From positions 1-15,351 of the forward strand of contig DBTL01000072.1 of assembly GCA_002307035.1 (NCBI GenBank): a DNA stretch of 15,351 nt. Direction: 5' to 3'. This DNA comes from Bacteroides sp. UBA1317 (lineage in GTDB: Bacteria; Bacteroidota; Bacteroidia; Bacteroidales; Bacteroidaceae). Positions 1-5,475 of this stretch are shown here, piece after piece (within the stretch, counting starts at the first letter, position 1; each line of letters starts with the position of its first letter). A program made the translations under genes and the position numbers. The notes under the pieces are model-generated. The model saw nothing but the letters and a program-made list of their open reading frames with translations. It had not been told where the DNA came from and searched no databases.

Positions 1-2
1 TA

Positions 3-101
3 CTACATCAATGTTTGCGAACCAAACACACCCGCTACCGCACTCGCCACTGCAATGATCACTTTGAGTACAAAGCTCCATGCCGATTTGTTTATTCTCA
101 T
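3..101 (-). CDS. smalltalk protein, 32 residues
   Basis: This tiny gene translates to 32 residues with a basic, polar N-terminus (MRINKSAWSF) followed by a hydrophobic Ala/Val/Ile-rich segment (about residues 11-27) and ends in QTLM. It closely resembles the 'smalltalk' proteins that lie directly after HU-like genes in many Bacteroides genomes. Its ATG overlaps the TGA of the HU-like gene (ATGA, 98-101), so the two are probably translated together. The hydrophobic stretch suggests a membrane-associated or secreted micropeptide, but its function is unknown. In related genomes an N-acetylmuramoyl-L-alanine amidase gene often follows; here it would lie beyond the left edge. Identification rests on sequence recognition plus position. 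Confidence 0.85.
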   Translation of the reverse strand: MRINKSAWSFVLKVIIAVASAVAGVFGSQTLM

Positions 102-580
102 GCTGTTGGATCTTTGGGGTTGTCGCCATTGTCATCTTTCCCATCAGAAGTATTTTCGTCTTGCGCATCGCCCCAACGTTCGTACTCCACTCCGCTGTAG
201 AGGGCTCTTGTGGTGCCTCCTGTTCCGGCCGACTTGGTATATTCCGGCCTGAAGTTCACACGCAGCCTCACAATCTGTGTTGGTGCCACATCCTCAGATT
301 TATCCACCCCCTTCTCGGCAGAGTTGGCTATAACAGTGAACGTGCCTAGTCCGTCGAGCTTCACCGAGCGACTGTTGAGCAACTGCTCACGCATCACCGC
401 CATTAAGTTGCGAATCACACTGTGCACATCACCCGGCGTTAGAGAAGCCTTCTCGGCAATCAGTTCGCCAATCTTCTGTGTGGTAACCATCTTACCCACC
501 TTTACAAGTGATGGGTGCCATTTTTTGTTTCCGTCTTTTGATGCAATACTACTCTGCACCGGTTTGTAAAATAAAGGCAT
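98..580 (-). CDS. HU-like DNA-binding protein (HU-HIG / HU-related family)
   Basis: A 160-residue member of the Bacteroidetes HU-related family (TIGR01201/HU-HIG type), larger than canonical HU (about 90 residues). The N-terminus (MPLFYKPVQSS, then KWHPSLVKVGKMVTTQKIGELI) and the later VKLDGLGTFTV segment near residues 74-84 fit the HU fold. RLRVNFRPEY (about 105-114) corresponds to the C-terminal part of the core. The last 25 residues are very acidic and probably disordered. The expected role is DNA binding or architecture, but members of this variant family have no settled function. The gene is followed by smalltalk with a 4-bp overlap and has a good -7 box upstream on the minus strand. Confidence 0.9.
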   Translation of the reverse strand: MPLFYKPVQSSIASKDGNKKWHPSLVKVGKMVTTQKIGELIAEKASLTPGDVHSVIRNLMAVMREQLLNSRSVKLDGLGTFTVIANSAEKGVDKSEDVAPTQIVRLRVNFRPEYTKSAGTGGTTRALYSGVEYERWGDAQDENTSDGKDDNGDNPKDPTA

Positions 581-623
581 AATCTTTAATTTTTTAAGTT
601 CTACATTTTTTTTATTTACACTT

Positions 624-635
624 GTAATCGATTAC
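624..635. promoter_or_regulatory. 12-bp perfect palindrome at the predicted transcription start of the HU-like gene
   Basis: GTAATCGATTAC is a perfect 12-bp palindrome placed 6-17 bp downstream of the HU-like gene's -7 box, so it straddles the predicted transcription start. This position suits a repressor site, possibly autoregulation. No binding partner is identified. Confidence 0.35.
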
Positions 636-640
636 GAATG

Positions 641-648
641 CAAAGGTA
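641..648 (-). promoter_or_regulatory. -7 promoter box of the HU-like gene
   Basis: Read on the minus strand this is TACCTTTG, an exact match to the Bacteroidales -7 consensus TAnnTTTG. No clean TTTG -33 box is seen about 20 bp further upstream; the nearest candidate is a TTCGTG sequence. The implied 5' leader of the transcript is roughly 50 nt. Confidence 0.55.
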
Positions 649-793
649 GAACTACCGCCGAGAGGCCATACACGAATGTGCGCGAACGGGTATGAAGATG
701 CTTTAGCGTGTTTTGCGTGCAACCTTCAATTGCTTAAACGTCCAGTGAATTAGATTCTTAATCGATGGACTTGTGGCATTGGTATTTAATAGA

Positions 794-823
794 TTGCTAT
801 GTTGAAAATTAAGAGTAATTTTG
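794..823 (+). promoter_or_regulatory. Promoter of the beta-helix lipoprotein gene
   Basis: TTG at 794-796 and TAATTTTG at 816-823 are 19 bp apart and match the Bacteroidales -33/-7 promoter pattern. Transcription would start near 830, about 24 nt before the lipoprotein ATG. Confidence 0.6.
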
Positions 824-853
824 CGAGAGTCAAAATTATAATATAGAATCAAT

Positions 854-2242
854 ATGGGTAAATCTTTTTTTATTGTTGCACAGCTAAGTGCTCTCTCTAT
901 TCTTTTACTCTTCGTTTCTTGTAAAAGTTCAAATGTCGTTAAAGAATCAGCTTTTCAACCGTCGGCATTCGACGGAGAGATGCCTAATGGGATGCCTCCC
1001 GGACCTCCTCCTGGTGGTGGAATGCCCGATCAGGGTGTACGTAAAGAAATTACAGCTACTATTGAAGTAAAACAGGATAGTTTGCTGAAACAGAATGCCA
1101 TACTTCAATCATCAACTGAGAACCAATCGGCAGTGGCCTCTTTTGGGAAGGCTCAGGTTAAACTGATTCAAAATCGGATTTCAACATCAGGCAATTCTTC
1201 TTCTATGGATCAGAGCAGCTTTTATGGTTTAAATGCTGCCGTTATAGGATGTGACGAGAGTGTCATCACGATGGAGAAGAATATGATTACCGCTACCGGA
1301 ACGGGGGCTAATGCCATTTTTGCTTACGGCAAGAGTGTTGTTTATTCAGTCGGCGACACCATAGATTGTACTGCTCGAGGTGCTCACGGATTGATGGCCA
1401 GTGGCGGTGGCACCATTCATGCGTCGGATGTTACCATGATTACCCGAGGTGCAAATTCCGGTGCCATTGCTACCGACCGGGGCAGTGGAACGATCACTGT
1501 GGAAAGAGGCAAAGTTATTACCACAGGAGCCGATTCTCCGGGTTTATATTCTACAGGCAAGCTTGTTGCCTCGGATGCCGAGATAACCGCTTCCGGAGCT
1601 GAAGTTGCCGTTATCGAAGGAGCGAATTCCATTGAGCTCACTAATTCTACCTTGTTGTCAACCTTCCCGAACAAATGGGGCGTGATGATCTATCAGAGTT
1701 TCTCCGGCGATGCTGATGGCGTAGACGGTGTCTTTAAGATGAATGGCGGCTCATTAAGTTATATGGATGAGAAAGGACCACTTTTCTTTGTGACCAACTC
1801 TAATGCAGATATTCATTTGAAGAATGTGCAGTTGCAAGCTCCTTCCGGCATATTGCTCAAAGCTATAGCCTATCGTTGGGGACATGAAGGCTCGAATGGT
1901 GGAAGCGCAAATATATGGGCTGATTCTCAGACCTTGACAGGTGATTTGATGGCCGACAAGGTGAGTAAGATCAACTTATCATTAGCCAACAATTCAAAGC
2001 TGATTGGCGGCGTCAATTCTGATAATCAAGCCGAAAGCGTTTCATTCAGCATGGATAATTCCAGTTTGTGGGATGTGACTAAGGACTCTTATGTCTCTCA
2101 TTTACAGGTATCTATCGTTGGCGATACTGTCGCTAATATTTCAGGCAACGGACATGTGGTGTATTACAAGAAGGAAAACAACAAGTCGCTTGAAAATAAA
2201 ATTTACGCCCTTACAAATGGCGGTTACTTGAAACCTTACTGA
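854..2242 (+). CDS. Predicted beta-helix lipoprotein of unknown function
   Basis: A 462-residue protein with a lipoprotein signal peptide: basic start, hydrophobic core (about residues 5-21) and lipobox FVSC with the modified Cys at 23. A short Pro/Gly-rich stretch (GMPPGPPPGGG, about 49-59) follows. The rest consists of repetitive short beta-strand segments rich in Gly, Ser, Thr and Asn (for example GTITVERGKVITTGADSPG), the look of a right-handed parallel beta-helix of the pectin-lyase/adhesin kind. No polysaccharide-lyase catalytic motif was recognised. The residues after Cys23 (KSSNVV) are not a clear surface-export signal, so periplasmic versus surface location is open. It is a single gene with its own promoter, on the opposite strand to the genes on both sides, and its stop is 15 bp from the convergent DUF4248 stop. 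Confidence 0.75.
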   Translation: MGKSFFIVAQLSALSILLLFVSCKSSNVVKESAFQPSAFDGEMPNGMPPGPPPGGGMPDQGVRKEITATIEVKQDSLLKQNAILQSSTENQSAVASFGKAQVKLIQNRISTSGNSSSMDQSSFYGLNAAVIGCDESVITMEKNMITATGTGANAIFAYGKSVVYSVGDTIDCTARGAHGLMASGGGTIHASDVTMITRGANSGAIATDRGSGTITVERGKVITTGADSPGLYSTGKLVASDAEITASGAEVAVIEGANSIELTNSTLLSTFPNKWGVMIYQSFSGDADGVDGVFKMNGGSLSYMDEKGPLFFVTNSNADIHLKNVQLQAPSGILLKAIAYRWGHEGSNGGSANIWADSQTLTGDLMADKVSKINLSLANNSKLIGGVNSDNQAESVSFSMDNSSLWDVTKDSYVSHLQVSIVGDTVANISGNGHVVYYKKENNKSLENKIYALTNGGYLKPY

Positions 2243-2257
2243 TCCTTCCTCACTTCC

Positions 2258-2488
2258 TCAAGGCAATCCGATATGCTTCAACACCAGTTCCACCTGTGCC
2301 GGGGTGAGTAGTGGCGAGCGGATGCTGTAACCGGTGGCGGCAAGTGCTTCTTGCAAGGCAGTATTGCGGGCAATCCAACGATGGAGAGTGCGACGGGCAG
2401 TGGCTATCTGCACATGCGGCATGTAAAGTTCGGCCAGTTCGTCTCTGGTCATGGCCCCGTAGTGGGGCAGGGGAGTATCTGTGCTCAT
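2258..2488 (-). CDS. DUF4248 family protein, 76 residues
   Basis: The protein starts MSTDTPLPHYGAMTRDELA and continues with a pattern typical of DUF4248: ELAELYMPH, a helix with LHRWI, a GY near the middle and a C-terminal LLTPAQVELVLKHIG segment. It looks like a small helical, possibly winged-helix-like protein; its function is not known. I chose the ATG at 2488 because it overlaps the stop of the upstream DUF4373 gene as ATGA (2485-2488) and gives the family's usual length. An in-frame ATG at 2596 would add 36 residues of low-complexity sequence inside the neighbouring gene. In related genomes this gene commonly sits directly upstream of the HU-like/smalltalk pair; here the lipoprotein gene separates them. 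Confidence 0.8.
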   Translation of the reverse strand: MSTDTPLPHYGAMTRDELAELYMPHVQIATARRTLHRWIARNTALQEALAATGYSIRSPLLTPAQVELVLKHIGLP

Positions 2489-3426
2489 GAGTTGGCTGAT
2501 TTTTGGATATTGAGTAAAACTTTGATGATGTATTTGGCCGGTGCGGTGATGGGCTTCTTTTCGCCTGCCCACTTGCCGTGCACGATGATGCTCCACACCG
2601 GATGGCCTATCTCGCCGTAGCGGGAGAGCCGGAGTATGGCATCCACCTCGTCCCTACAGCACACACCGATGGCGTAAAGCCGCTCCAGCAGGCCGTCGTA
2701 GTTGTGCGTTTTCTTGTCCAAGGCATAGTCGGGAGGAGAAAAATAATCTTTCAACCGCTCAAGCGTCATTTTCTCGTTGCCCCCTCCGTTTTGGGAGGGG
2801 GTATGGGGGAGGTTTATTTCTTTTTTGTTTGCTTTTGTTTTGTTTTGTTTTGTTTGTGGCGTTTCTGTCGACATTAACTTGGTTTCTGTATGCATTAACT
2901 CCGTTTCTGTAGGAAATAACTCCGGCATCTCCACTGGTTTCACCTCCGTAGAAATGCTTGTGGCAGGTACTTCTACCGTCTTTTCGGGCGCTTGAGCAGG
3001 TGCTTCAGCAGGTCCTACCTCTTTTTCCTCCTGCGGACACTCGATGAGATTGAACTCCGGAGATATTCGTACGGAACCTCTGCGGCCACAGCATGCTTTG
3101 TAGCGACGTTGCACCCCGTTGGAGGTGAGCACATGTTGAGTTTCGTAAAGTGCGGCGTGAAAAAGTCCCACCTGCAAGCAAGATTCTACAATCGCTTGTA
3201 TCTGTTCGGGATTTTCAGTATTCAATTCCTCGTAGATGTCAAAACACGTGTCTTCATCCCACGACAGGTAGTAGCCATTTTCGTGATAAATTCTGCTGTA
3301 AAGTTCGATGATGACGATTATTCCGAGAGCGCCATGCTTACGGTTGATGCGTCGCACTTTGCGATCTCGCATAAAGTCCACGTCCAATGGAAAGTAATCC
3401 AATCCTCTTTTTTCCGGTCTTGCCAT
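2485..3426 (-). CDS. DUF4373 (Lin1244/Lin1753-type N-terminal domain) protein, possible replication or DNA-binding role
   Basis: A 313-residue protein. Residues about 8-95 (DYFPLDVDFMRDRKVRRI, then HGALGIIVIIELYSRIY) match the Lin1244/Lin1753-like N-terminal domain (DUF4373), common on phages and mobile elements and sometimes fused to replication-type modules. A Cys/Arg-rich segment (YKACCGRRG, 109-117) follows. Residues about 133-218 form a Glu/Pro/Thr-rich, then Lys/Asn/Gln-rich linker that includes three 7-residue repeats. The C-terminal part (221-313) looks helical (RLKDYFSPPDY, VDAILRLSRYGEIGHPVWSIIVHG). It is translationally coupled to the DUF4248 gene. The 22-bp repeats just upstream could be its binding sites, by analogy with initiator proteins and iterons; that is inference. 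Confidence 0.75.
   Translation of the reverse strand: MARPEKRGLDYFPLDVDFMRDRKVRRINRKHGALGIIVIIELYSRIYHENGYYLSWDEDTCFDIYEELNTENPEQIQAIVESCLQVGLFHAALYETQHVLTSNGVQRRYKACCGRRGSVRISPEFNLIECPQEEKEVGPAEAPAQAPEKTVEVPATSISTEVKPVEMPELFPTETELMHTETKLMSTETPQTKQNKTKANKKEINLPHTPSQNGGGNEKMTLERLKDYFSPPDYALDKKTHNYDGLLERLYAIGVCCRDEVDAILRLSRYGEIGHPVWSIIVHGKWAGEKKPITAPAKYIIKVLLNIQKSANS
2780..2801. repeat. GC-rich inverted repeat inside the DUF4373 linker
   Basis: CCCCCTCC (2780-2787) and GGAGGGGG (2794-2801) are perfect 8-bp arms around a 6-bp GTTTTG loop, followed by another G-run. It is in frame within the linker (the PHTPSQNGGG part of the protein) and much more GC-rich than its surroundings. It may be a dispersed palindromic element tolerated because the linker is unconstrained. 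Confidence 0.5.
2833..2852. repeat. Tandem TTTTG repeat, four units, in coding sequence
   Basis: Four perfect 5-bp TTTTG units, followed by a partial unit, encode the Lys/Asn/Gln part of the DUF4373 linker on the minus strand. Because the unit is not a multiple of three, gain or loss of one unit would shift the frame. Confidence 0.6.
2861..2923 (-). repeat. Three 21-bp tandem repeats in the DUF4373 coding sequence
   Basis: GTTTCTGT recurs at 2861, 2882 and 2903, exactly 21 bp apart, giving three units; the third is more diverged. On the coding strand they produce the heptads ELFPTET, ELMHTET and KLMSTET (about residues 169-189). Copy-number change would keep the frame and only alter linker length. 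Confidence 0.75.
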
Positions 3427-3481
3427 AATCTTATAGTTTTTTATTATTTACAAATTTCATTTCTGTCAGCTATCACACAAC

Positions 3482-3547
3482 TTCAGCGCGTTGAACGTCC
3501 GATATCAGCGTGTTGAAAACGGACATTCAACACGTTGAACTCGTACA
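3482..3547. repeat. Three 22-bp iteron-like repeats, each with a 14-bp imperfect palindrome
   Basis: Three sites start exactly 22 bp apart: TTCAGCGCGTTGAA (3482-3495), ATCAGCGTGTTGAA (3504-3517) and TTCAACACGTTGAA (3526-3539). Each is a near-palindrome ending in GTTGAA. A longer dyad also exists: GTTGAACGTCCG (3490-3501) pairs with CGGACATTCAAC (3520-3531) at 11 of 12 positions. Spacing of about two helical turns would put bound proteins on the same DNA face. The array lies 56 bp upstream of the DUF4373 start, so it may be a control region or an initiator-binding site. Confidence 0.7.
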
Positions 3548-3599
3548 TTCTACAAACCCCTCTCAGAAGGCCTGTAGGGCTAGGTGCTTTCTTTTTACA

Positions 3600-3920
3600 T
3601 TAGAGCAAGAATGCCACATGAAAAGTGCGCCATCGTTCAGCATTTAAATCATAGTAGAGCATAAATACATTTTCCGGGAACGAAACGCAGGGGCGTTTGA
3701 ACACTTTTTGGTAGTTTGCCAACGTACCACGTGTATGTTCTGTCTCTCCATCTTGCCTGATATACGAAAAATCCGCCTCTCCGGAAAGCATACAATCAAA
3801 AAGAGCTTCTATCTTTTCCGCCAGATGAATGGCCTCTTCCATTGTGATCATTCTCTCTCTTCGGATGCATGCCGCACGAAACATAACTCGCTGATAATGA
3901 AAATCTTCGCTTTTCTTCAT
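3600..3920 (-). CDS. SH3 beta-barrel (WYL_2/DUF2693-like) small protein
   Basis: A 106-residue protein. Residues about 49-104 (ADFSYIRQDGETEHTRGTL, then LYYDLNAERWRTFHVAFL) fit the Sm-like/SH3 beta-barrel proteins annotated as WYL_2 or DUF2693 in Bacteroidetes: a charged strand pair, a GT turn, and a final strand with a W-R-(S/T)-F motif. The N-terminal 45 residues are basic and helical. The family's role is unknown; related proteins occur near plasmids, phages and islands. Later in-frame ATGs (residues 13, 24 and 27) are possible starts, but the first is kept because the -7 box lies just upstream of it. It is divergent from the XRE regulator gene and shares its operator-like sites. Confidence 0.65.
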   Translation of the reverse strand: MKKSEDFHYQRVMFRAACIRRERMITMEEAIHLAEKIEALFDCMLSGEADFSYIRQDGETEHTRGTLANYQKVFKRPCVSFPENVFMLYYDLNAERWRTFHVAFLL

Positions 3921-3948
3921 GATGTTCTTCTGTTGTTTAATTATGATG

Positions 3949-3956
3949 CAAATCTA
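3949..3956 (-). promoter_or_regulatory. -7 promoter box of the SH3-like gene
   Basis: On the minus strand this reads TAGATTTG, an exact TAnnTTTG match, giving a short leader of about 20 nt. No consensus -33 box is seen; the 16-bp palindrome at 3979-3994 lies just upstream of where it would be. Confidence 0.5.
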
Positions 3957-3978
3957 TGGATAATATTCCATTGATCTC

Positions 3979-3994
3979 CCTACACGCGTGTAGG
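3979..3994. promoter_or_regulatory. 16-bp perfect palindrome, candidate operator 1
   Basis: CCTACACGCGTGTAGG is perfectly self-complementary. It sits upstream of the -7 box of the SH3-like gene, near its -33 region. A related copy lies 50 bp away, close to the promoter of the XRE gene. Proximity suggests binding by the XRE-type regulator; this is inference. Confidence 0.55.
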
Positions 3995-4029
3995 AAAATA
4001 GTCGTTTTGAGTGACAAAGCATCATTTTC

Positions 4030-4044
4030 CGACATGCGTGTAGG
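4030..4044. promoter_or_regulatory. Imperfect copy of the palindrome, candidate operator 2
   Basis: CGACATGCGTGTAG (4030-4043), followed by G, matches 12 of 14 positions of CTACACGCGTGTAG in operator 1. The two centres are 50 bp apart, close to five helical turns, which would allow cooperative binding. It ends 22 bp upstream of the XRE gene's -7 box. Confidence 0.45.
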
Positions 4045-4066
4045 GTGCGCGTATGTATTTCTTTTT

Positions 4067-4074
4067 TATCTTTG
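4067..4074 (+). promoter_or_regulatory. -7 promoter box of the XRE regulator gene
   Basis: TATCTTTG matches TAnnTTTG exactly. The predicted start near 4081 gives a leader of about 37 nt before the ATG at 4118. The -33 region is not consensus and overlaps the edge of operator 2. Confidence 0.5.
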
Positions 4075-4117
4075 CCGCCTGTAAAAAAATATTTTTATTA
4101 AAACAACTAAACTTAGA

Positions 4118-4507
4118 ATGGAATATAATAAGTTTCTATTGCATAGTGGTCTTTTTTTGAGGCAGATTAGAGAGGTAGCATTAGCAGATTTGCATTTGAC
4201 TCAGGAGCGGGTAGCTTCCGATATGAAAATGTCAACGCAAACTCTTTACAGGATAGAGACCGGTCAAAATTTGACCTGGGCAAGAATGGATCAATTATTT
4301 GCGTACTATTGCAATTATGATGGAGTAAGAGAGCGTTATGCAGATACTTATCATCGATTGTCGAATGTGGAGCGCATACCGGAGAGTGATTTCTTGAAGC
4401 TGGAGTCGAACAACGTGCAGGATGGGGAACTCTCCGAATATGTGTTGGATCTTTATAGGGAAGCGGAAGAAGCTTGCGAGGTGAAGGTTAGAAAGATTAG
4501 TTATTAA
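4118..4507 (+). CDS. XRE-family helix-turn-helix transcriptional regulator
   Basis: A 129-residue protein with a typical Cro/C1-type helix-turn-helix at about residues 27-50 (LTQERVASDMKMSTQTLYRI, then ETGQ). This covers the scaffold, turn and recognition helices, with the conserved Gln/Glu and the IE.G end signature. The remaining 75 residues are helical and acidic, without a recognised ligand or enzyme domain. It is divergent from the SH3-like gene with two operator-like palindromes between them, which points to autoregulation. It is the last gene before the CRISPR leader, about 300 bp upstream of the array, and a third operator-like sequence lies at the cas6 start, so a role in controlling the cas genes is possible but unproven. 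It could equally be an unrelated stand-alone regulator. Confidence 0.8.
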   Translation: MEYNKFLLHSGLFLRQIREVALADLHLTQERVASDMKMSTQTLYRIETGQNLTWARMDQLFAYYCNYDGVRERYADTYHRLSNVERIPESDFLKLESNNVQDGELSEYVLDLYREAEEACEVKVRKISY

Positions 4508-4563
4508 AAAATGAGTATGCTTCTTTTTTCGGACTTCTGAGAATCAAATATTTTCGTCTTTTC

Positions 4564-4599
4564 CTTGCATTTGCATTGAAAAATGCCGAATATTGCATT
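4564..4599 (+). repeat. Leader block, copy 1 (array side)
   Basis: Beginning CTTGCATTT and ending CGAATATTGCATT, this 36-bp block matches 5476-5511 without gaps at 31 of 36 positions, with looser AT-rich similarity for about 20 bp further upstream. The conservation suggests a shared promoter or protein-binding element. Confidence 0.6.
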
Positions 4600-4677
4600 C
4601 TCGGGGATCTGGATCAAGAGATTATTATTCATCGCTCTAAAAAGAAGCTATTCTTTTAGGTTTTTTTCTTGGCGTTC

Positions 4678-4711
4678 TTTGACATATTTCCATTTTAATA
4701 TATTACCTTTG
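4678..4711 (+). promoter_or_regulatory. CRISPR array promoter
   Basis: TTTG (4678-4681) and TACCTTTG (4704-4711) fit the Bacteroidales -33/-7 pattern; the 22-bp gap is slightly longer than the usual spacing. Transcription would begin near 4718, giving a leader RNA of about 90 nt before the first repeat. Confidence 0.55.
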
Positions 4712-4809
4712 CACCCGCTAAAAAGGCACCTATTTTTGGAGCTAAATGCTTCATTTGCATGTGTTTTTGTGGTGTAAATGGTTGTTTTTCAGCTAGATAC
4801 AATTTTGCC

Positions 4810-5360
4810 CTCCAAGAGTCACTTCCAGTAGAATAAGGATTAAGACCTGAAAAGCTTTTATTGCAATATCTGGTGGATTACTCCAAGAGTCACTTCCAGT
4901 AGAATAAGGATTAAGACAGGAGTAGTAAAAGACCAAAACTGTTTGCCATAATTTGTCTCCAAGAGTCACTTCCAGTAGAATAAGGATTAAGACAAAGGGG
5001 AATCTTCTATCATGTCATATATAGCAAATCCTCCAAGAGTCACTTCCAGTAGAATAAGGATTAAGACTTCTGTGAAGCAACCGAATGAATGAAATAGTTC
5101 TTCCCTCCAAGAGTCACTTCCAGTAGAATAAGGATTAAGACTGTCTTTCATGTCGATAGTCGAAAAACTTGCCCCCTCTCCAAGAGTCACTTCCAGTAGA
5201 ATAAGGATTAAGACCTATCTTCTATAATATACTCTCCTTCACCACATTCCTCCGATAGTCACTTCCAGTAGAATAAGGATTAAGACCAAGAATTTTATTC
5301 TTGTGAATTTCAGTTTCGTATCTCTCCAAGAGTCACTTCCAGTAGAATAAGGATTAAGAA
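4810..5360 (+). CRISPR. CRISPR array, eight 37-bp repeats and seven spacers
   Basis: Repeats start at 4810, 4881, 4957, 5031, 5105, 5178, 5250 and 5324. The repeat begins CTCCAAGAGTCACTTCC and ends AAGGATTAAGAC. Spacers are 34, 39, 37, 37, 36, 35 and 37 bp. Repeats 1-6 are identical; repeat 7 has two changes (CTCCGATAG instead of CTCCAAGAG) and repeat 8 has a final A instead of C, marking the old end and giving plus-strand orientation with the leader at 4508-4809. The last eight bases, ATTAAGAC, would be the crRNA 5' tag after Cas6 cleavage. The repeat has only weak self-complementarity. The variable spacer lengths and co-directional type III operon 192 bp downstream fit a type III array. The viral or plasmid sources of the spacers cannot be told from the window. 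Confidence 0.97.
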
Positions 5361-5475
5361 CACTTGCGACGAAAAGAAAAGTGCCCCAAATTGTGCGCAA
5401 ACGTAATATGAATGCGTGGAGTGCTGCAAAGTTTTATCGCTTTGTTAAATTATAAAATATTTATTCTCGTTTTTT

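Larger units (their letters stand above)
4508..4809 (+). promoter_or_regulatory. CRISPR leader region
   Basis: This 302-bp AT-rich stretch between the XRE gene and the first repeat has no convincing gene; the one open frame (4583-4777) has no recognisable product. It holds a block (4564-4599) repeated upstream of cas6 and a Bacteroidales promoter at 4678-4711. The end next to the intact repeats is where leaders normally lie, and the opposite end of the array is degenerate. Confidence 0.7.

Noticed and set aside
210..569. Plus-strand open frame of 119 codons opposite the HU-like gene
   Set aside because: The minus-strand product is a clear HU-related protein with a promoter box and coupled downstream gene; the plus-strand product resembles nothing.
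2489..2596. 36-codon N-terminal extension of the DUF4248 protein
   Set aside because: The extension is compositionally odd, lies inside the DUF4373 coding region, and the ATG at 2488 gives both the ATGA overlap and the normal family length.
2351..3516. Several plus-strand open frames (2351-2620, 2578-2877, 2777-2995, 2992-3516)
   Set aside because: They lie opposite the DUF4373/DUF4248 genes, which match known families; the plus-strand products show no family features.
4717..4743. Hairpin in the leader (GCT and AAAAAGG pairing with CCTATTTTT and AGC)
   Set aside because: Pairing needs bulges and is mostly A-T; similar structures are expected by chance in such AT-rich DNA.
4583..4777. Open reading frame of 64 codons in the CRISPR leader
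   Set aside because: It spans the predicted array promoter and the leader, has no recognisable protein features and no similarity I know; AT-rich leaders often contain such frames.
4987..5190. Minus-strand open frame across the CRISPR array
   Set aside because: It is built from repeat and spacer sequence and repeats the same residues in shifted frames, so it is an artefact of the array.
5361..5383. CACTT/AAGTG inverted repeat just after the array as a terminator
   Set aside because: The stem is only about 5 bp with a long loop and no T-run follows, so a terminator call is not supported.
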